Positions 34,701-48,419 of a stretch of DNA of 64,000 bases are shown here, piece after piece. The notes below the pieces were generated by a model, which worked only from the letters and a program-made list of their open reading frames with translations, had not been told where the DNA came from and did not search any database. Where the stretch lies: positions 372,001-436,000 of the forward strand of contig JARKIP010000011.1 of assembly GCA_029990175.1 (NCBI GenBank), read 5' to 3'. Position 1 is the stretch's first letter. Every line of letters begins with the position of its first letter. The position numbers were made by a program, and so were the translations under genes. The DNA comes from Petunia secreta. Taxonomy: Eukaryota; Streptophyta; Magnoliopsida; Solanales; Solanaceae.

Positions 34701-35505
34701 TGGGGTGTTTTTCCAACGCTAATGGAGCTTAAGTGTGCGCGCGAATTTTTTGCTATTCTTCAATGAATTTTGAAACGTTGGATTGTCCCCAATGAGCGCG
34801 TCCAAAAATGGCTACTGATCAAAATTTCTCAAATTTTTTGGTTCGAAGCAAGAAAGCAATTCGAATTGGGTTTTGAAACAGCTCCGACTTTATATCTGAC
34901 GGTGGACAATCAAACTGGTTTAAAGTTTTGCTAATTACCGATCACATTCTAAGTTCTTTATTTTTTGGTCAATCATTGGTGGGAGTGATTTTATTTTTAC
35001 AGCTTATTCGGTGCAAACCAAATTAGTTGAATCAGTAAATTTTGAACTTTAATTGATTAAATTTTAAAGTGGGGTTTATAATACAAGATCAGTAGTTTAA
35101 ACCACTCTGTGATTGATGATAACATAGGTAAAAATAGACCAAACTTGAAAATTGATTCTCATTGCACATTCCAAGAGTTAAGACAAGTATAGTAAAATAA
35201 GCAAAAGAAGATTAGAAATTCACTGCTTTATTTATATCACCACAAATCATCACTACACAGACCTTCAAACTTTCTCTATTTTTCTTAAATCTTTTGATCG
35301 ATTATTTGTTGAATCTTTTGGTAAAGCACTTAAATGACAACTTACAATCGAGAATTTGTTGAATCTTTTGGTAAAGCACTTAGACGACTATAGCTAATTA
35401 TACCAATTGAAGTAATAGCAACACAAAAACAGAAACCAGAAGCACATTTAAAGAAAGCAAGTGAAGCAAGCCTAGTGACTAAATATATAGAGGTCTGTTG
35501 GGAAT
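34701..35505. other. intergenic, downstream of the expansin gene
   Basis: No gene seen. A 28-bp unit containing GTTGAATCTTTTGGTAAAGC is duplicated at 35307-35383. No clear polyadenylation signal can be assigned. Confidence 0.4.
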
Positions 35506-37118
35506 TTAGTCTAGCAGAAGGTAGGTGTCATAAGCAATTCCAGCCTTCCATTCATCAGGAAGAATGTCAGCTAGCTGAAGCCACTTGGCTGCCTGGCCAT
35601 ATAGACTGACTTGAACCCTGAAGGTGAGTGATCCTTTTGGTGGATTTGGCATGTCCCATACTGCTCCGTATGCCTTTCGCATGCCTCTCCATTCCTTACA
35701 ATCAGTCTGTGCATGACATTAACGACAATATTACAAGATACTCCCACAAAGCTCATTCAGAAAATCTAATATTACACTAGTACTGTAGAAGTCAGTTTCA
35801 CTTTCGGTGGAAATAAATTAAATGCTACGTTTTACTTACCTGCCAAACTTGGACAGCATCAATGTCAAATGCACCACTTTGGTAGATAGGGACAATAGCT
35901 AAATAGTTACAAAACCTGCTATTTTCATGAACTTTAATCATAAGATTGTAACCATAGTAACTGCAAGGAATCCTTCGGTATTCAACGTCAACAACACCAT
36001 AGGCAAGCAAGTGATTAGCCATTCCTGGACTAGCCATGTCTGAATAGGCACGTACACTTAGAATAAAATCTGTATGGTCTCCTTCACCATAATCTGTCAC
36101 TACTATTTTTGTCCCCTCGTCTGTGCAATGACCTGCTATCTTGCACCTAACCTGTCGTTTATAATTTGCCCAATTTTGTGAGGGAAAGAGGAAACTTTTC
36201 TTTTTTAAAACTTTTATCACAACTTATCCAAATGAGAATGCACGAACTAATCTTTTTATTCCTAATTTTTTTTAAAAATCCACATTAAAATTAAATAAGA
36301 GTATTCCTTTTCCCTTTTATTAAGGTTAAAAGGGTGTGATTTTCATCTAAAATGTCAAAGGATTATGTTTGGTATAGTTACTAACTGCTTATAATTGAGC
36401 AATAGCTAATGATTAAGACTGAATTGCTTGAAGAACCTAGCTATATGGAAGTAACAAGTGGTAATTATTAATAAAAGTAGTACCTGGTAGCAAGCACCAC
36501 ATCCTGTTCCATTTCTGTAGAGCCTAGAGACTCCGCTCACTTTTCCATCGAAAATTTTCCTCCCATATTCACCAAATCCACATGCTCCACCTGTTTTATT
36601 TTTTACCAACCAAAATATATTACCTTAAACGTATACTAACTAAGATAGGGATCTATGAAAGTAAAAAAAATTGACGTCTAATTATTTCTAACCTCTTTAA
36701 AAACCAGAGAAAAGAAAGACATTTAACTTTCATGTTCATTCTCATTGCGTGCATCACTCAAGTATCACCTTAATTGTTTTTTGAACCTCATGTAAAAGTA
36801 TTAACGTGTAATTGGATTGTATTGAACATTTTATCCATACTCAAAGTAAAATACCTGTTTGCTCCTACAAACATATGATGATACGAGTATATATCTTGCA
36901 TGGAAAATTTTAATATAAGCAATAATATTACTGTAATGAAAACTTTGAGGAAAAAAATTGGTAGAATACATACTAGGGGTTCCATAGCAGTCGGGGCTGC
37001 CATAATAGGTTGCTCTAGTACTGTAGAGGGAGTTGGCTTCTTGGCAATAGCAAATTGCAGGAAAAATCAGTGTAAGGAGTAGAAAAGGCCAGTGGCTTTT
37101 GAATGCTACTAAACCCAT
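35506..37118 (-). CDS. expansin-like B protein, four exons
   Basis: Exons (minus): 37118-36974, 36590-36484, 36151-35840, 35706-35506; 765 nt, 254 residues, all introns GT-AG and all joins in frame. Residues 1-25 (MGLVAFKSHWPFLLLTLIFPAI) are a secretory signal. The expansin double-psi barrel follows: YSTRATYYGSPDC, ACGFGEYGR, VSRLYRNGTGCGACYQ, VVTDYGEGDHTDFILS, GVVDVEYRRIPC. The C-terminal grass-pollen-allergen-like domain has YNLMIKVHE, YLAIVPIYQSGAFDIDAVQVWQ, CKEWRGMRKAYGAVWDM and LADILPDEWKAG. It belongs to the EXLB group, secreted to the cell wall; unlike true expansins the group's wall-loosening activity is not established. Length and cysteine pattern look normal. Nothing suggests a pseudogene. 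Confidence 0.92.
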
Positions 37119-37219
37119 TTAATTTATCTAATGCTTAATTAGTTCAAAAGTACTAAGATAATCCAAAAGGAATATTAAGATTCTAAGAAGGGGGATGAAG
37201 TGAGACAAATAAAAGGCTC

Positions 37220-37227
37220 TATATATA
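37220..37227 (-). promoter_or_regulatory. TATA box of the expansin-like gene
   Basis: TATATATA in sense, 102 bp before the ATG, followed by GAGCCTTTTATTTG. A reasonable plant core promoter with a leader of about 70 nt. Confidence 0.6.
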
Positions 37228-37229
37228 GT

Positions 37230-40200
37230 TGTAAGTTTTCAACTATTGAAAGCAGTCGTATATTATAGTAGTATTGTTTTTCTACATGATTTCTTCCACT
37301 AAGGAGTAGGGAATATTTAAGCAAGTGGAAGATTATGGGCAAGGACTTGGACTTGATACATTATTTTCTGTAGAATTAAGAAGACACCGGTATCGACTCC
37401 AAAAGACCATTTCATCGCTTTAATTACTTCCACAGCACTTTAAAAAAAATAAAGGCATACTTCAATTTATAAAAATAACCAGTGATTGTTTGCCTTTTAG
37501 ACACCAGTGTCCTGTAGCACATCCAGTGCTATTTGTGAAAACAAATGTCTTTGATGCACTTACAATAAGAGCATTTTAATACCACTTTTCATCCCAGTCA
37601 GATTTTTTATTTTATTTTATTTTTACCGTCAGATTAAATATCTTAAATTCCTAACTAGTACAGTACTTTTGTAATAACAAATTCGAACTTAATAAGAGCA
37701 GGGACCCCTAAAATGCCTATACTTTTTTTTTTTAAATTAAAAAAAATAACATATCTTCAAAGACGAGGAAAAATATTTTTGAAATGAAAAGAAAATTAGT
37801 AAATATAGAGAACTTCAAATTCTTTACATTTGTAAATGCATAATAGAGATAATGAGAGGAATTTAAATAGAGTAATATAGTACTTTGAGAATTTATATAC
37901 ATACCAGACTCAATTTGTTTAGGACTATCAAATTATCGTATAGGTGTGACTTTAGCTCTTTTGTTTTTTCTTCTTTAAATAATCTGAAGCTGAACTATGG
38001 TGACCATCCAGTATCCACCATTGACATTGAAGAACTATATTTACATCTCATATTTTCTTCTGTTTATTATTCTCTCTTCAATTTTTTAAAGTATGACCAA
38101 TACATATTGTTGCTGTTCACTAATATTATCTGTCTCAAATGAAAGAAACGCATTTATTATTAAAAGTCATCAGATATATATTGATTGCTAACTAGCAGTA
38201 TTATTTGTTTAGAATCAGTAGTGCGGCGGCTAACAAAGATACAATGTACGACAAGTTTAATACTTAGGAGCTTGCAATTAAGATGTATATCACTCAAAGC
38301 TATGTACCCATGATATCAAAATTCCATTTTGTAATCTAAACGATATCCTGAAGAAAACGTAATCATGACCATTGCCTACGAAATCCTATCACTCCCAACT
38401 CCCAGTATTTGTTTAAAGACTTTTGCAAGCCAAACTTGAACAACACCAACAGACATTGGCTCAAGCAACATTATTATTATGCAAAGATCGTGCTAGTCAT
38501 TCAATTTAAAAAGGAATACTTGCTTACAACTTTTTAAGGTGAAAATACAAAATAAGATTGCTTGATGAAATAATACAGAGTATCCAACCAAACTTTTTGA
38601 GACAATGGTTGGTATCACGAGTCCATAACGCTTATTATTTCTTTAAAAATTTCTTTGGAAATCTATATAGTTATACATCTCTAACAGCGGGATCTGAACT
38701 GGAAAAAACTGATTCACACATGATGTTTACACTAAATCAATTCCGAAGTAAATATTGACTAGACTTTCCTCCTGGGGATAAAGACTGAGAATCTGTAAGT
38801 CTTGAAGCTGCTTTTTTCAAAAGAAACTATCTGAAAGCCCCTATGGTTTGCTGCTTCCAAACCTGGTTGTCAGGACTTGGAGTGAAATCAGTTCTATTTT
38901 CATGGAGGAGAACATACCGACTTCTCAAAAGTTTAATGATGCACACCATGCCCTTTCCCAGGCGTCGAGGTTGCCCGCATGGAATCTCCATAGCCAATTT
39001 TCCATTTTTGATAGAAGGTGTTGTCTTCGGTACTACTATTATTTTACACGATCCAGGAACTTCCATAATGTTGGCGTGATTCGGTTAGAGTTGCATCACT
39101 TAATCATAGTTAATTAATACATATTTTTATATTATTAAAGCACTTGACCATGATAAGTCAATATAGTTTTGTGTAAACATCCAATGTGGATAAGCGGGGA
39201 CTCATTATCCATTGAGTTTCAAGTGCACAGACCCTCAGCAGTTATCGGAAAAAACTGCAAAGATCAGAGCACAAGGCTTTGTGATGTAATTAATCTATCC
39301 TCATCAAGATTTTGCTTACTGAGCAAGATTGGATTGAGCTGCCAGGTCGGATTTCTGAAGGGGAGTAGCACTGGAATAACAAATCAAGCAATTGGGCTAG
39401 TTGGAAAAACCTTAGGTGATGTTTGGTTCCAACTCACTAAGAACCTATCAAATAAAGTAATGCTCTACTGGGATCCAGTTAGAATAGAGTATAGCCTAAT
39501 AGTAATAAAGTAAGTTAACCAGAAAAAATAAAAATAATAATAACAATATAGTATAACAAAGTACTATGAAAGCAGCCTCAAAATCTGGGGGTAAAGCACT
39601 CAGCACCTTATATTTTGTTAACTTTGGCTTGGCTACTTGGAAGAACCCTAATTGATCACATGCTCTATCAGGATTGGTAGGTGACATCCAATATTTCTCA
39701 TCCACTTGGAGTTCTCAAAACTATTATTACTTGATTGATGTTCCTCTAGTAACACATTTTCAATTTAGTAATGATTATTGAGATTGGATATTACCATATA
39801 ATAGAGTGACACAATGACATTGAAAAGGATCCAACATGCAAAGCCTAGAATCTAAATTGATACAAGGGCTGAGGTACGTGTCCATGTTTCAAAAATCGTT
39901 CTACATGGGTACACTACCCATAATTGTCTTAACACTCGCATTTCAAAATCTTACTTCAAGTAACTTTATAGATTCACAATAATTACGACACAATAGGAAC
40001 AAATTAATAAATTAATACACAGTTCACTCGTCTATTTTTACTTGCATAAGCTTCTAAACAAACTCCTCTCATCTCCGAGACTAGCAGAACTAAGAACCAT
40101 ATTACACAACACCATTCAAAGAAACTTCACAAAATTGTAAACAGTGTCATGCAAGTCAAGGCATGTTAACCATCAATTTACCGACTCACAAATTCACACA

Positions 40201-41441
40201 AGAATCACATTAAAGGGCATAATGAGTTTGCAAATGAAATCCATGTATTTTGTTAACATAACGAAGATAAACAGAAAAATAAATCAAAGCTAACAGCAAG
40301 CACCTTGAGCGAACAACAGAATACCAGAATTCTCGGACAGTGACCCTAATGGACATGAACTGGTGAGCAAAGATGCACTTTTCATGAATGTGTCTAATCC
40401 ACTAAGAAAAATAATACACACTTGTAAGCTAGAGACAGCAGTAATAAAAGTTCAAATTCAAGATGTTACACCTTAATACCTGCTTCATACACTTTTCTTT
40501 TTAGGATAAATGGAGAAGGTCAGCAATAGTGATTTTGGAAACTTAAACAGGAAAAAGAGATAAAGAGACAATAATGAAGCTACTATCGACCAGCTAAAAG
40601 AGAGCAATCAAGAGTTGTTGCTGCGAGTTGTAAAGCAAAATCCCCACCAAGTTAAACTACCAAGTCCCTTCTTTCCAGATGTCTCTCTTCCCAAGTTTTG
40701 CACCAGGAAGAGTAAAATATTGAAATGGTGGAGCGCCCACGAAAATAAATAGCAATTTCAGCTCTAGAATATGTAATTAGTCATGCTGGTGTGCATCATT
40801 CAGTTAAAACGAAAATGTGAAATATCAAGGTTAAATAAGAGTAAGATGGATTCAGATTTTTGCAGATGCAAATGTCTATCTGATTGGAATATGAGCTTCA
40901 TGTAGCAATGAAAGTCCAGAGGGAAAGGTCTCAGTTTCTTTGCTGACAAAACCTTTGCTTTTTGTTACAAACAAAAGATGAACTAAATGTAGTAGTTGAT
41001 GCTTCATCATTCAACATAGAAATATTGAGTCTAATTCTTTCCCCTTTCCGAGATTCTCCACTAAGAAACTGGTGTACAGACTTGCAGTTGGAGTATTAAA
41101 TGAACATCTAAGAAATAACTGTCTAAATAGTTCCAAACTTTACACGCGTTTTATAAGCTATTACTAACACAGAATGTAGAATCTAAGTGAGTAAGATCTG
41201 TATAAAACAAGCACAACAGCTGTTACATTGTTCGAGGAAATCTATGATTCAAAGTATCCATGATGAAGAATAGCCTTGTTGATGAATTGCCGGTGAAAGG
41301 TAGGTGCCAAATGTCACCCTGGACCTAGAAATAAATTGAAATGTTTGAGATTGCTACGCAAAGCGCAATTAGTATTAGTTAGATGAAGCTTACCTGAATC
41401 CTTGTGGTTTCATGGCTGATGGATGGGACACTCAACTCCTT
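37230..41441. other. intergenic, no gene recognised
   Basis: AT-rich. The stretch 38830-39500 has open frames on both strands (for example 38843-39079 and 39169-39513 plus, 38827-39066 minus) with a more even base composition than its surroundings. I do not recognise any of these proteins and see no splice structure. It could be a decayed gene or organelle-derived DNA. The rest holds nothing I can name. Confidence 0.4.
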
Positions 41442-44400
41442 TCAGATAAGTTGGGCCTTCTTCAGATCAGATATGACTCCTCTATCTTCTCTTCCCCTCT
41501 CATTGTATAGAACCTGTAGATATTTAAGTTAAAATGTGAACTATAGGGCCATTATCCATAAGCAAGTAAAAGATGGACAGTTAATTCATGGAGATACCTT
41601 ATCAATAATTCCATATTCTACTGCTTCACTAGGACTGAAGTATTTCGGACGTCTTATATCTGCTTCAATCTCCTCAGGTGATTTTCCAATATGTTTTGAA
41701 TACAGTTTCACCTTAAAAGTAAATGTGTACTGTTAGAAAAATAGTCTAACTATTACACTGCAATGCGTATCTCGATTCACAAATAAAGTCCTTAAAAAGT
41801 TCAAAATTTCCCTTGAACTTTTCTCATAGTAAGCAAGTACTAAACTTAACAATTTTAAAGATTACCAATTCCGCCTTGACATTCTTCACTTCTTTCCTCA
41901 TGAGCTCAACATCTGTTGCTTGACCCTGAAAACGAGCAATTGGCTGCAAAGATACATATGCATTAGTCATTCCATCTTTGAAATCTTTCATGGTTATGTG
42001 CTTGTAAGATCACAATTTCTAAGAGAAACTCAGGGGATAGTTATGGAGAAGACGCGAACAGAAAAGGCCTTCCAATGACCTGCTTAATCATTATTGTAGA
42101 CGAGGGCAACGCAGCACGATTTCCTTTTGCCCCAGCTGCTAAAAGCAAGGCAGCTTCTCCCCAAGCATTCCCAACGCAAAGAGTAAATATGGGAGGCTTG
42201 ACATATCTGCAGCAAACAGTAAAGGTATCAACTGCAGGTTGCTAGAAAAACAAAGGAGCATTAGAACAATTATATTGTTAAAGTTCTCTGGTGTAACAGA
42301 AAATTTTCATCTTGAGAGAACCTAAAAATTATGTACATAGAAAAGTATCTATCTACCATTATTGTGTAAAGCCTGTTTCCGCTTTTAATTTTAAGGTCTG
42401 GCATCCCCCTCATATGTAGCATGATTCTTTTTCTTAGGTAAAGCATTTGAAAATATTTTTAATGATGGGTGGTGAGACTTAGACCAAGTACCATTGCTTG
42501 TTTGAATATTATGTTGAACCGTGGAACTACTTCATTAAAAAGGCTTAAGTGTAGAGAGTGGACCTATATTCATTTATTCTAGGTCTCCACCACAAATTTT
42601 AGCTCAGTAACAAGATTTTGAAGTATTGTTATGAATTATTATCGGATAGTCAATGATTTAGTATGAATAGAAGAGTCTTAGGTTACATTTGGGGCAGACC
42701 ACGCAAACATTTTGTAAATTGTGAGAGCAGCAATATAGGAAACAAAACAGGCAATTGCTCATTTCAACTGGAAACCTACATTTGGAATTGCAACACACTG
42801 TAAAATTCTACAAGACTTGGGATTTACATTCACCCTCTTATTTCTGAAAATGCACAATTTGACAAGTATGATGATTGTTCTTTCCTCTACATCCTGCAGT
42901 CAGGCATTTTCACATCTGTGTACACACGGTATTTAGTCCTACAAATTCAATTGTCAAAATATCTTTATAGAGGACATAACCCTGGATAGGAAAGCATAGA
43001 GGTCGAGGATTAGGGTAGAAGGTTAGTAGGTAGCCGAGCGTGGAGTTTTTAGAGCACCCTATATGCTCTCTCCTAATCTGTATTATAGTTAGAATTTTAT
43101 TATTATCTTTTTTTTATTGGTAAAAGTATTCTATTAAAGTGCAGCAAAATGCTGCTAGCATATACAGAGGAATAGCTACATTAGACAAATATAGTGAACT
43201 CAAAAAATCTATCACGGCTTCTGCGTCATTTGCAGTTGCCATGTGACACCAAAAGAACAACAAAGAAATGCATTTGGACTTGATGCTAATTACAGATTCC
43301 TTCCTACTTTCAAAAATTCTAGTGTTCCTTTCCTTCCAGAATTTTATTATTATCTTATTCTTCAACTTTATTACTAATGTTGTTGCTGTTAATTTGATTA
43401 TCCTTTATATATTTCTGTCAATACGTTTCTTTACTACGGTATTCTCATCTTAGCTTTTTACTCTTGTATTTTTTAAACTTGTTTTCAAAAACACTTTTCT
43501 TGTGCCGAGGGTCAATCGGAAACAACCTCTCTAACTCACGAGGGTAGGGATAGGTTCAGCGTACACCCCACCCTCCCTAGACCCACTTGTGGGACCACAA
43601 AATAACCACGGTGCATTCCTTAGTTGGTTATGGTCAAGTGATCACAAGAACAACTACATATTATCGCAAGGAAGAAAGCACTATGACTCTAGTCCTCTGT
43701 TCCAATATGCTCCTAGTGAAGATCACTGACTTCTGAGCAGACAACAAAACCATACTTTTCCGCCGATCAGGCTATCACAAAAAAAAAAACACAGCTTTCT
43801 CATTTTCCAGTACACCTATATCACATCAACTTTTGACTCGAGAGAGGCATACCAAGGTTGAAATAACATTACATCTTTGTTCTTTTTCTTTTTTCTGGTA
43901 AAGATATCCTTGGAATGCCAGACGAGTCCAATATAACAAAGGGAGAAACTTCAAGGATCAGTTCTTAATCTATCTCGTCTGAAGAACCAGAATGCTGTCT
44001 ACACAAGAATCTTATCATTCAGGTCTTTTATCAGAATCACCACCAGAAAAGAAAAAATAGTAAAGAATAACAAAGAACATTAATAAGAGTATGTCTTCAA
44101 ATAAGACTTGAATGGGCAAGATGGAGAACAAGCAATAGGTTACCTCATAACATCATATATAGCAAAAGCTTCTGTCTCATAACCCAACTTTTCACCACCC
44201 TGTATAATAGGGAATTATCTAATAGTTAGTATGATAAAAGAATGTATGATTATATGTAATCAAACATAAATAAGGGTCAAACTAAGTCTAGTACAAACTC
44301 AAAACTGCATCTAGTTCGTTTAGCATGTCAAAGATGTGGTCCAGTGAAATGAAGGAGATCACAATTTACTTTCATAGAGCTACCCATAAAGTTTATTTCT

Positions 44401-45683
44401 GAATCAAGAAAAGCACTAAGGGTGATCATAACATAGATCAAGCACAGTGCAAGTAGCAATAAATTTTAAACTATTCGAGTTCATCCTCTAGCATGCAACA
44501 CCGACAGAAGAACCCCAGATTAGCACCTACTAGATGAATTTCAAGCCCTTTCCATATTGGATCAAACGTTAATTTCTTGCATAAAGCTTTCTCATTAGAA
44601 ATTAATTGAAGCAAAATCTTCAATATAACACATCTAAACATCTGAGCAGGAAATGGTGGGTATAAGATAAATGAAAAAATACAAGGCAAAATAAAAATAT
44701 AGCAACTAGTTTTAACCTTGGTTGTCCCAGTAGAATTTACATACAGATAGATTGGCTTTTCCTCATCCTCATACTGAAGGTAAAGAAATTCAGCTAGAAT
44801 CAATTCGGTGACTGATGGAACAAGAGACATGCCCAAGTAAACGATTCGATTCTTATACAAGTAAGATGCTAAATCTGGAGGAGGTTGCTCCCATGCACTT
44901 CCCCTTGAAAAAGGAATAACCTGTCAGCATTATGATTAGCATTAAAGTCATTGTAGCAAATATTAATGGTAGTCTCCATTCAAAACTCTCTCAGATTAAC
45001 AAAGGGAAAAACATAAAAAGGTATACATATAAAAGTTTTTGCGCCTCTGTTGGAATTACACCAATCTAATCACTGGCAATAAATATAGTATTTAAGTTAT
45101 ATGCACTGACAACGTAAATATATGTTTTACAACAACACACTAACAGTGTAAAGATATTTTGAACTATCAGTGAATTGTAACAAGCAATAGTAGGTTAGGT
45201 TACGATTTAACAAGTCTATCAAACACAATCTCATAAGAGTGTCTTTTCTTCTCTTTCACATAAAATTACATGTTGTATTATGATAGGTTACCCCTCCCAA
45301 TTTACTAATCTGTAATAGCCACATTATACTAATCCCTCTGTTCCAGTTCATATCCACACAAGTGGGTTTAAACTCCACAAGACTTAATTTCTTTCTTTAA
45401 TTCAAACTATAGCACATAAAGTGAATAAATTGTAGAGGTAAATAGTAATAACCATGGTAACAACGCCACGTTTAGGGCGAGAAGAAGGGTGAAGAGAAGC
45501 GGGTCGGATTCTATGACCGGAGAAGTCAGCGAGTACACTGCCGCCGACGAATGGGGAGATAAAGCTGCTCGATAGAGATGGTGAAAAGCTGAGGGTTCTT
45601 TTGGGAGCTGGCGAACGGCAACTCACCCGGATTCCGGTAGCGGCAGGGGAGAATTGGGAAGCAGCAATAGTCATTGCTTCCAT
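41442..45683 (-). CDS. CLPR4: plastid Clp protease core subunit ClpR4, seven exons
   Basis: Exons (minus): 45683-45453, 44920-44717, 44199-44144, 42206-42080, 41943-41866, 41711-41598, 41513-41442; 882 nt, 293 residues, GT-AG introns, all joins in frame. Residues 1-~75 are a Ser/Pro/Arg-rich chloroplast transit peptide ending PKRGVVTMV. The ClpP-fold follows: PPPDLASYLYKNRIVYLGM, VPSVTELILAEFLYLQYEDE, PIYLYVNSTGTTK, EAFAIYDVM, then LCVGNAWGEAALLL where the catalytic Ser of ClpP is absent, RPKYFSPSEAVEYGIIDK, and a tail ending LKKAQLI. ClpR proteins are inactive ClpP relatives needed structurally in the stromal ClpPR core. The match to Arabidopsis ClpR4 is recalled from memory and is close throughout. 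Intron 3 (1.9 kb) contains LINE remnants. Confidence 0.95.
42985..43596 (+). mobile_element. RTE-type LINE/SINE 3' end in a CLPR4 intron
   Basis: Plus-strand text AGGTAGCCGAGCGT near 43030, TTACTACGGTATTCTC near 43432 and GTGCCGAGGGTCAATCGGAA (43502-43521), then AACAACCTCTCTAACTCACG and AGACCCACTTGTGGGA, matches the 3' end repeated very often in Solanaceae genomes that I associate with RTE LINEs. The usual TTG tail is missing. It is antisense to CLPR4 and split by an L1 fragment. Confidence 0.6.
43110..43337 (-). mobile_element. 5'-truncated L1 LINE end with 19-bp TSD
   Basis: The insert begins with a T run on the plus strand (A tail in its own sense) and is flanked by two copies of AGAATTTTATTATTATCTT at 43091-43109 and 43338-43356. 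Its sense frame encodes FWKERNTRIFES and SIKSKCISLLFFWC, the characteristic last part of plant L1 ORF2 (zf-RVT region). It is a dead-on-arrival insertion nested in the RTE-like sequence. Confidence 0.85.
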
Positions 45684-46269
45684 TTTTTGTGTAGCCCAAA
45701 GAGACTCAAGAGTGTCAGTGAAGGATTGGATTAGAGTCTGGCTCTTGGGGGATTTGAATTCATCAACTACTCAGGTTTAACCCGACCCGGATTTGGATGA
45801 CTTACCAAACCGAAAAGGGTCAAAATTAGGGATTTTTACGCTCTATATCTATAAAATTTACTAAAATATTTACAAGTCATACCTAGTAAAAGTTGCACTA
45901 TCCATAAAACTAAAAGTATTTACCCAACCTACCAATTTATTATTTTATACTTTTGTTATGCCTTATACTGCATAAATTATAGTATAAAAGTCTGAAGGAC
46001 CATTTATTACTGTATACCTTTGTTATACCTTATATGTGTATATCTTTATGGTATACTGCATAAAATATGGTATACAAGTCTGGATGGATAGAGTAGGTAA
46101 ATAGTTTAGTGGATAAGTCGAGTAATATTTGAAAGTAGTGGGTAGTAGCTGTAATTATTTTAGATTTTGTAGGTATTTTTGTAAGTGTCCCTCAAAATTA
46201 TCCTCAACCTATATGAAATAAACTAATTTTGCCCTCCGCTAATTTATTGAAATCAAAATCCATGATGTT
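45684..46269. other. CLPR4 upstream region
   Basis: Contains the putative CLPR4 promoter; no clear TATA box close to the ATG, as is common for plastid-protein genes. At 45950-46085 two diverged copies of a TATACTGCATAAA-containing segment recur. No other gene. Confidence 0.4.
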
Positions 46270-46595
46270 ATTTTTTTGCTCAAAAATACCGCCCTCTCAT
46301 TAAAAAAAATTATATTAGCTCATTTGCGATTTTCTTTAGCCAGATAGTCTTCTCTTATTGGTCCACCTGGATACCACCTCACCTTATAGACCAAATTAGA
46401 TCGGACACAGATAAATGATGGATTATGTGATTTTCTTATCAAAGTCTAGGAGTTGGGTCGGGTCTAATTTATTGTATAGGTTGGAATCTAGGTGGACCAA
46501 TAAGAGAAGGCCACCTAGATTAAAAAAGGTCTCATATGAGCCACATCATTCTTCTATCTAATGAGGGGGTATTTTTTAGCCAACAATTAATGTGG
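46270..46595. mobile_element. MITE with long terminal inverted repeats
   Basis: Left CTCAAAAATACCGCCCTCTC (46280-46299) pairs with right GAGGGGGTATTTTTTAGCC (46563-46581), and inner TTCTCTTATTGGTCCACCT (46351-46369) pairs with AGGTGGACCAATAAGAGAA (46490-46508). The arms are over 90 bp with gaps. It is too short for a transposase. Family and target duplication are not certain; Mutator-like is a guess. Confidence 0.65.
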
Positions 46596-48419
46596 AAGGC
46601 ATTTAGGTTTCAATAGGTTAAAACATGGAAACATTGCTCCATCTCACGTACATTGAGGGTAATTTTGACCTATACATTAGGGATGTGATTGGTGGAATTG
46701 GTTGGCTTAAAAATCTGGAAAAAACCATTTTTATAACAACTCATATTCCTTAAATCGAAGGAAAATGGTTTCTCTTGTTATTTGTTAAAATAGGAAAAGT
46801 ATTTTTCAAATGTGGTGATTCATTCCTATTGTCTCCTTTCTATACAAAAATCCACCCCTACCCTACCTCTTACACCCACCCTCACCCCTGTCACCGCTAC
46901 CGCCACAACACACCCCCCCCCCCCCACTATCCTTTGTTAGATGGTTAGTAAATTGTTTTATTCTTTGACAATCAAACACCAGAAAATGAGTAAAAAACAA
47001 TTACTAATTTTTCAAGAAAATATTTTCTAGTAATTCAGTTTCCATTGAAACAATTTCCTTCATATCAAACAAACCCTAGGCACCATTTTTCTGTTTAATA
47101 AAGTCTTTTAAAATGACCTCGTGGACACAAGTTTAAATTAATTTGTAATGATATTTGTTGTCTAACAGGCATAAATATTTAGTAATTGAAACCATACGTA
47201 TAGGCAATGCATTATACTATTTTCACTGTCTGTAACTTATGAAATGTCTAGAACTCTTGCATCATAACTACAACTTTATCTAATGGACAACAAGTGGTAC
47301 AACAAGATGATGTATATATACCTTCGTATATTATTGTATGTACTTATATGTCATGTGTATATTTCTATATGCATATATGTATGTTATTGTATAAGCATGA
47401 ATATACAAGTATATACAATTGTATATATACAGTTTTTTGTTGTTAACTTAAATATTTAATACGTTAGATTTATTAAATTCATAAAATATATGGATTAATC
47501 AGGTAAAAAGGATATCAAAATTGAAAGATGGCTATTTTGCAGTTGCAAACAGGGGAGGCCCAATAAATTCAGAAGCCTAAAGCCAACACATATACGATAT
47601 AAATTTTCATGATATTTATGTATATTTTAATTTAAAGTTCACCCGTTGACGCAATGCTATAAATTAATTTTTTTCCTTTCAATAGTTTATAAATGATAAT
47701 AGACATAATTGATTCAGACAACTAAATTAAAATTGTATTGTGATGACATTAATAATGTGGTAAATTTTTTTAGGGTTTTTAAATTTTTATTTTCTAAAAT
47801 TTTCATAGTATCTCTTAATATTTTAATTTTTTTAATTAAACTATTCAAATCATCATATCTATCAATAAGATTTTTGAGAACTGGAATCAATATAGTGTGT
47901 TGAAACAAATTGTTAATATGTTGTTAATTAGAAATAACTCTTACCAAAATAAAACAAAAAAATCTTGCTGACATCAAAGTTTTGGAGAACTAAAGCAGAA
48001 GCATTTGTAGTCTGAACCTTAAGTCGTCCATGGTTTCAAAACGAATGTAACATCATTATATGACATCATTTTACTCAATTTGAACTTCTATTGACACATA
48101 TGTTTTTCCATAGAAAAAGACGATTCGGAAAAAGGTATGCAAAACTAACTCGACACGGATGATCAATTTCCCTCTTTCTAATAAGAGGATGATCCAACAA
48201 AATTGTAGCAATCCATTGTAAAGTTTGTAACACTAAATTTAGGTGTCCTTTATATCTAGAGAAACACAAAAAATCTATGGGTCATTAGGTTTCAATGGTT
48301 CTGCTAAGTCAATGTTCATTTGCGCTTTCGGCTGCTGCTTTATTCAAGCATCACTTAATACATAGTAAAGTTTGAGACGATTTGTTTTGAAATTAGTAAT
48401 AGAGAAGTAGACTGTAGTA
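46596..48419. other. AT-rich intergenic sequence, possible hAT fragment
   Basis: Holds a C run at 46912-46925 and a TATATG-rich stretch at 47310-47440. CAGGGGAGGCCCAATAAATT at 47550 resembles one end of the hAT-type elements common in Solanaceae, but I found no partner end or 8-bp duplication. Overlapping frames at 47709-47908 are AT-driven. Confidence 0.35.

Noticed and set aside
47550..48010. A second hAT element starting CAGGGGAGGCCC
   Set aside because: Only one end-like sequence was seen; no partner terminus or 8-bp duplication was found.
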